From: Virgisporangium aurantiacum
GTDB taxonomy: Bacteria > Actinomycetota > Actinomycetes > Mycobacteriales > Micromonosporaceae
Assembly (NCBI RefSeq): GCF_016863635.1
Contig: NZ_BOPG01000047.1
Coordinates: 1 to 64,000, forward strand
Length of the DNA: 64,000 nucleotides
Direction of reading: 5' to 3'
Position numbers and translations under genes: made by a program. Numbering within the stretch: position 1 is the stretch's first letter; each line of letters opens with the position of its first letter. Positions 60,166-64,000 of this stretch are shown here, in pieces. The notes under the pieces are model-generated. The model did not search any database and was not told the DNA's origin. It worked only from the letters and a program-made list of their open reading frames with translations.

Positions 60166-62736
60166 GTGCGTATCCGATCCGTCGTCGCCGCTCTGGCCGC
60201 GATCGTCACGGTGGGCGCTGCCGGCGCGGTGGCCGCTCCCGCGTACGCGGAGCCGCCCGACCCCGCCGCGCCGGCGCGGGCCACCCGCGAACCCGGCAAC
60301 GGTCCCGAGCGGAACGAGGTCGCCGCCACCGATCCGCCCGCCGCGGTCTTCTCCGCTGCCGCCTCGCCCTTGACCACCGAGCAGTGGCGCCAGCGCGGCT
60401 ACCCCCGCCAGCAGGTGCTCCGCGTGTTCCCGGAGAACCCGGCCGACTCGGCGATCAAGCTCGGCCTGCTGCCCTACCACGCCGTCGCGCCGAAGCTGAA
60501 CGCGCTGCAGGCGCTCGGCGACCGCGTCTCGGTCGAGGTGATCGGCCAGACCGCGCAGGGCCGCGACCTGTACCTGGTGACGGTCACCGCGCCCGAGAAG
60601 GCCGAGCAGACCCGCCAGCAGGACGCGTGGCGCCGTCTCATCGAGGACAATCCTCGCGCCGCCGCCCGCGATTCTTCGTTGAAGGCCCGGTACAAGGCGC
60701 CGGTCTGGATCAACGGCAACATCCACGGTGACGAGTACGAGGGCCTCGACGGGTCGATGCGCCTCATCGAGAAGCTGGCGACCGCGACCGATCGCGCCAC
60801 CGCCGAGCTGCTTTCGCGGATGCGCCTGTACTTCACGGTCACCAACAACCCCGACGGCCGGGTGCTCGGCCAGCGCCCCAACGGCAACGGCTTCGACATC
60901 AACCGCGACTTCGCCACGTCGTCGCAGCCGGAGTCGCGGGCGATGCGCGACGTCGGTATCGCCACCCAGCCGCTGGTGATGCTCGACGAGCACGGCTACG
61001 TCGGCCCCACGCTGATCGAGCCGAGCACCGCGCCGCACGGCCAGAACTACGACTACGACCTGTACATCAAGCACGCGTACCCGAACGCGCTCGGCATGGA
61101 GAAGGCCATCCAGGCGCTCGGCTACCCGGAGACGGCGCGGGCCGACATCCCGTTCCGCGACTACGCCCCCGGCGACTGGGACGACTGGCCGCCGATCTTC
61201 ACTCCCATGTACGCGATGTACCACGGCGCGATCGGGCACACCGTCGAACTGCCGCTGCGGGTCAACCGCGGCGACTACCAGACGCTGCCGGTCGAGGAGC
61301 TGCAACGCCGGGCCCGGATCAACGTCGACGTCGTCGAGGCGACCATCCGCGCCGCGGTCGGCTTCGCCGACACCAACCGCGCCGCCCTGATCGGTGATCA
61401 GATCGAGCTGTTCCGGCGCGGCTGGGAGGGCGAGAGCCAGCGGCAGATCCCCGACGGTTACGTGCCCGGATTCGGCCCGGAGGACCGGTTCACCACCACG
61501 TTCCCGCGGGCGTACGTGATCCCGGTCGGCACCGGCCAGCGGTCCGAGCAGGCGGCCGCCCGGCTGGTCGACCACCTGATCGCACACGACATCCGGGTCA
61601 CGAAGGCGGTGCTGCCGTTCTGGAACGACGGCAAGTTCTACCCGGCCGGCTCGTACGTGGTGAACATGCACCAGCCCAAGCGCGGGTTGGCCAACGCGAT
61701 GCTGGAGGCCGGCCGCGACCTGTCCGCGCTGGTTCCGCAGATGTACGACATCTCCGGGTGGAGCCATCGCCTGCTGTGGGGCGCGAGCGTCGAGATCGTG
61801 CGCGGCAGGTACATGCCGGCGATCACGGTGCCGATCAGCGTCGCGCGGCCCACCGGCGGGCTGCCGTCGCCGTCGGGTCGCGACCTGATGCTGACGATCG
61901 TCTCGGAGAACGACGTCCGCGCCGCGAACGCGCTGCTCGAGATGGCTGTGCCGGCCCGCTGGACGTCCAGCGGCGCGCTCCTCGTGCCGGCCGCGCACCG
62001 CCGCGCCGCCGCCACGGTGGCCGACCGGTACGGCGTCCGGTTCACGTCGGCGCCCTACGGGGCCACCGGTGCCACCGTGCGCCGCCCGGTGCTGGCCGCC
62101 GCGGCCGGCTCCGACGAACTGTTCACGCTGCGCGAACTCGGCTTCGACGTACGCACCGTTTCAACCGCGTCGCTCAACGCCGGCACCGAGCTGGCCGGCA
62201 TCGACGTCCTCTACGTGTCCTCGGGCCTGACATACACCGCGCTCAATGCCAGTGCCCGCGCCCGCGTCGACGAGTTCCTCGCCACCGGCGGCGTGGTGAC
62301 CCGCGGCGCCACCGGTGCCCGCTTCAACGCCGACGCCCACCTGCTCCCGGTGACCGCCGTCGCCGGCCGCGGCGACGCCAACGGCGTGGTCTCGTTGACC
62401 AACGGACCGGGCCTGCTCGGCAACGGCGCGACGACCACCGCGTTCGTCTACTCGCCGTTGTTCTTCACCAACGTCGGCCCGGGCGTCTCGGTCGAGCAGC
62501 GCTACGCGCCCGGCAACCCCCTGATCGCCGGCCACTGGCTCCCGAACGCCACCGGCGCCGGCGGTCCCGAACAGGCCGCCGGCCAGGCCGCGGTGGTGTC
62601 CGGCTTGGCCCCGGCCGGAACGGCGACGGTACTGTTCGGCACCGAGCCGATGTTCCGTAATCACCCGAAGGGCACCTTCGCCCAGGTGGCGAGGGCCGCG
62701 TTCTGGGCCACCGCCGCAGTACCCGCCCAGGTCTAA
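60166..62736 (+). CDS. exported M14-family zinc carboxypeptidase
   Basis: 856-aa secreted metallopeptidase. It starts at GTG 60166 with GGAGGG upstream, then a signal peptide 'VVAALAAIVTVGAAGAVAA'. The M14 zinc site HxxE is 'NGNIHGDEYEGLDG'; 'NNPDGRVLGQRP' and 'GFDINRDFATSSQPES' carry the Arg and substrate residues, and the His ligand is probably in 'LDEHGYVGP'. The long C-terminal half (about 430-856) includes a beta-rich region of unknown role. It probably trims peptides or peptidoglycan outside the cell. Confidence 0.92.
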   Translation: MRIRSVVAALAAIVTVGAAGAVAAPAYAEPPDPAAPARATREPGNGPERNEVAATDPPAAVFSAAASPLTTEQWRQRGYPRQQVLRVFPENPADSAIKLGLLPYHAVAPKLNALQALGDRVSVEVIGQTAQGRDLYLVTVTAPEKAEQTRQQDAWRRLIEDNPRAAARDSSLKARYKAPVWINGNIHGDEYEGLDGSMRLIEKLATATDRATAELLSRMRLYFTVTNNPDGRVLGQRPNGNGFDINRDFATSSQPESRAMRDVGIATQPLVMLDEHGYVGPTLIEPSTAPHGQNYDYDLYIKHAYPNALGMEKAIQALGYPETARADIPFRDYAPGDWDDWPPIFTPMYAMYHGAIGHTVELPLRVNRGDYQTLPVEELQRRARINVDVVEATIRAAVGFADTNRAALIGDQIELFRRGWEGESQRQIPDGYVPGFGPEDRFTTTFPRAYVIPVGTGQRSEQAAARLVDHLIAHDIRVTKAVLPFWNDGKFYPAGSYVVNMHQPKRGLANAMLEAGRDLSALVPQMYDISGWSHRLLWGASVEIVRGRYMPAITVPISVARPTGGLPSPSGRDLMLTIVSENDVRAANALLEMAVPARWTSSGALLVPAAHRRAAATVADRYGVRFTSAPYGATGATVRRPVLAAAAGSDELFTLRELGFDVRTVSTASLNAGTELAGIDVLYVSSGLTYTALNASARARVDEFLATGGVVTRGATGARFNADAHLLPVTAVAGRGDANGVVSLTNGPGLLGNGATTTAFVYSPLFFTNVGPGVSVEQRYAPGNPLIAGHWLPNATGAGGPEQAAGQAAVVSGLAPAGTATVLFGTEPMFRNHPKGTFAQVARAAFWATAAVPAQV

Positions 62737-62759
62737 CCCGTCGCCACACCTCTCAGGCA

Positions 62760-62780
62760 GTGGGTCCACAGCGGACCCAC
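62760..62780 (+). terminator. hairpin after the M14 peptidase gene
   Basis: GTGGGTCC-ACAGC-GGACCCAC, an 8-bp perfect stem 24 bp after the M14 gene stop. There is no T-run, as is common in actinomycete terminators. It also contains a GTCCACAGCGGAC variant of the dispersed palindrome. Confidence 0.5.
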
Positions 62781-62787
62781 CGCCGCT

Positions 62788-62856
62788 GATCTTGCAGTTG
62801 TGCACGCCGAAAAACAGGCGAATTCCAGACGAAAGGGCGGGCACAACTGCAAGATC
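62788..62856. repeat. long-stem hairpin element, copy B (inverted relative to A)
   Basis: GATCTTGCAGTTGTGC at 62788-62803 is perfectly inverted at 62841-62856 around a 37-nt loop. The loop, read on the other strand, aligns with the loop of copy A at 15042-15070, so the element has a direction and copy B is flipped. Confidence 0.9.
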
Positions 62857-62881
62857 GAGAACCGAGCACTGTCCTCCGGCG

Positions 62882-62957
62882 TCGATCTTGCAGTTGTGGT
62901 GCCTTGTTCGCCCGTATTTGCCCGTGTTTGCGGCCCACCACAACTGCAAGATCGACT
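62882..62957. repeat. long-stem hairpin element, copy C
   Basis: 21-bp perfect stem (62882-62902 with 62937-62957) containing the same core GATCTTGCAGTTGTG and a 34-nt loop with TTCGCCCG and TTTGCCCG words similar to copy A. It lies 25 bp from copy B, so B and C form a pair. Confidence 0.9.
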
Positions 62958-63159
62958 CGCCTGGGGCGGTCACAGCAGCTGTCACTGTTCCTGAAACGGT
63001 GATCTTGACCGGTCGACCTGACGACGTCAGCCGCCGCGCAAACAGGCCCACCCGTCACGTGCCGTTGCGGCACCGACCACACCCAGGATCGTGCCGAAGC
63101 GGTAACAGATGTCAATTTGCCGGTTATGGATATGCCGGCAACGTCGCATACTACGTTGC
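62958..63159. other. intergenic segment after the paired hairpins
   Basis: No supported gene. It holds the upstream region of the acidic repeat protein; an in-frame ATG at 63109 could extend that gene. Confidence 0.35.
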
Positions 63160-64000
63160 GTGCAGGGGGAGAACGACCGGATCGACGCCAGGACCAATCT
63201 CGGGAAGGACGCCGAAGAGCCCGCGGCCGAGCACCAACCCATCGACAAACCGCAACCCGCCGACGAGCCAGTTGCCGACGAGCCAGTTGCCGCCGAGCCA
63301 GTTGCCGCCGAGCCAGTTGCCGCCGAGCCAGTTGCCGCCGAGCCAGTTGCCGCCGAGCCGGTTACCGCCGAGCCGGTTACCGACGAGCCAAGTACTGACG
63401 ACCCGGTTGCCGACGACCCGGTTGCCGAGCCGGTTGCCGCCGAGCCGGTTACCGCCGAGCCGGTTACCGCCGAGCCAGCCGCCGTGGGCCGACCCGCCGA
63501 GGCCTCAGCGGCCGAGGATCCGGTAGTCGAGGGCGCATCGGCCAGGGATCCGCAATCCGAGGATTCGGCAACCGAGGCCCCGAAGACCGAGGCTCCGCAA
63601 TCGGAGGCAGCCGGAAAGCCGGGATCCGAGGAGCCGAACCCGAGCGAACCCGCAGCTGAGGAGCGTGGACCCGAGCACCCGCCCGCAGGGCCGCCAGCCA
63701 TCGCAGCCCCAGCCCTCGCCCCACCCCCCGCCCTGGCCCCGGCCGTCGAATCGCCGGAGTCCGAGGACGCGCGATCCGAGGATGACCAGGCCGCGAGCGC
63801 ACGGTCCGAGGACGCCGAGCCCGAGAGCCTGCGGTCCGAGGATGCGCGATCCGAGGATGCCCAGCCTGAGGACGCCCAGCCCGAGGACGCCCAGCCCGAG
63901 AGCGCGCTGTCCGTGGTTCCGCTCCCCGAGGAGCCCCCCGCTGGTTTGGCCCAGGCCGGGAAGCCGGCCGCCTTGCAGCCACCCGCCGCAGGCGCGGCGC
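63160..64000 (+). CDS. acidic Ala/Glu/Pro repeat protein, 5' part only
   Basis: Reading frame open from GTG 63160 (or ATG 63109) to the end of the window, at least 280 codons. After 'ENDRIDARTNLGKDAEEPAA' it has about ten AEPVA/DEPVA pentapeptides encoded by 15-bp repeats (about 63253-63477), then a long Glu/Asp/Pro/Ala region with SED-A and 'AQPED' repeats. No domain is recognisable in this part; such disordered acidic regions often precede a kinase, a transport or a cell-wall domain. The gene runs off the edge, so the product is unknown. Confidence 0.65.
   Translation, partial: MQGENDRIDARTNLGKDAEEPAAEHQPIDKPQPADEPVADEPVAAEPVAAEPVAAEPVAAEPVAAEPVTAEPVTDEPSTDDPVADDPVAEPVAAEPVTAEPVTAEPAAVGRPAEASAAEDPVVEGASARDPQSEDSATEAPKTEAPQSEAAGKPGSEEPNPSEPAAEERGPEHPPAGPPAIAAPALAPPPALAPAVESPESEDARSEDDQAASARSEDAEPESLRSEDARSEDAQPEDAQPEDAQPESALSVVPLPEEPPAGLAQAGKPAALQPPAAGAA
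63253..63477 (+). repeat. 15-bp tandem coding repeat (AEPVA)
   Basis: Consecutive GCCGAGCCAGTTGCC-like 15-mers with GAC/GCC and GTT/GTTACC variants inside the acidic repeat gene. The first seven units are nearly identical and later units are more diverged, suggesting recent expansion at the 5' side. Confidence 0.88.

Overview
The window is very GC-rich, with G/C-ending codons, many GTG/TTG starts and dense operons joined by 4-bp (ATGA/GTGA) overlaps. An SsgA-like sporulation protein, a DivIVA-domain protein, an ECF42-type sigma factor with its DGPF partner, a SARP regulator and an aculeacin-acylase-like enzyme point to a sporulating, filamentous actinomycete, most likely Micromonosporaceae or a close relative. 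This placement is inference from gene content.

Layout: 1-5.0 kb holds a Peripla_BP_6-type lipoprotein and an SsuABC/TauABC-like uptake operon with an inserted methyltransferase. 5.0-7.65 kb is an ABC-2 exporter (ATPase plus two permeases). 7.7-12.9 kb is a trypsin-like protease followed by a MoxR / DUF58 / VWA / VWA operon and a degenerate alpha/beta-hydrolase. 12.9-14.9 kb is an ECF42 sigma / DGPF / small-protein operon. 15-24.5 kb has a penicillin-acylase-family enzyme, an HExxH protein fused by overlap to a double-SPOUT protein, a 1406-aa HEAT-like protein and a SEC-C protein.

24.5-33.4 kb is the most interesting part. It is an 8.9-kb segment bounded by a 23-bp exact direct repeat, with one copy 3 bp from the 3' end of tRNA-Val(CAC). 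It carries a primase-helicase of the type labelled 'TOTE conflict system', a three-module EccC/FtsK-like ATPase without membrane helices, three tandem related small helical proteins (the third with a C-terminal membrane anchor), a 148-aa protein with a decayed second copy, and remnants of LexA-like and DnaB-N-like genes. No integrase is visible. I read it as a genomic island with a possible conflict or secretion-like system.

33.5-36.1 kb has a PGPGW membrane protein, a low-GC region with 35-36-bp tandem repeats, an SsgA-like gene and a DUF1206 gene sharing a terminator. 36.2-42.4 kb is a five-gene operon resembling a Pel exopolysaccharide locus in which the PelA functions are split over three genes (deacetylase, spherulin-4 domain, GH114) around PelF-like and PelG-like genes; no PelD/PelE is present. 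42.4-46.4 kb holds a DUF559 protein, small membrane proteins, a His-rich membrane protein, a CmcI-like methyltransferase, an ArfB-like hydrolase and a PPOX protein. 46.5-64 kb has a Tat-exported beta-lactamase-fold protein, a SARP/NB-ARC/TPR regulator, an exported amidase behind a perfect 24-bp palindrome, a MEDS/HATPase regulator coupled to a TPP enzyme, an M1 peptidase, an XdhC-like protein, an ABC exporter, an epimerase, a short DivIVA protein, an M14 peptidase and the start of an acidic repeat protein.

Two dispersed sequence families stand out: three copies of a long hairpin element (core GATCTTGCAGTTGTG) and many copies of a palindrome GTCCA-N3-TGGAC, mostly inside genes on both strands.
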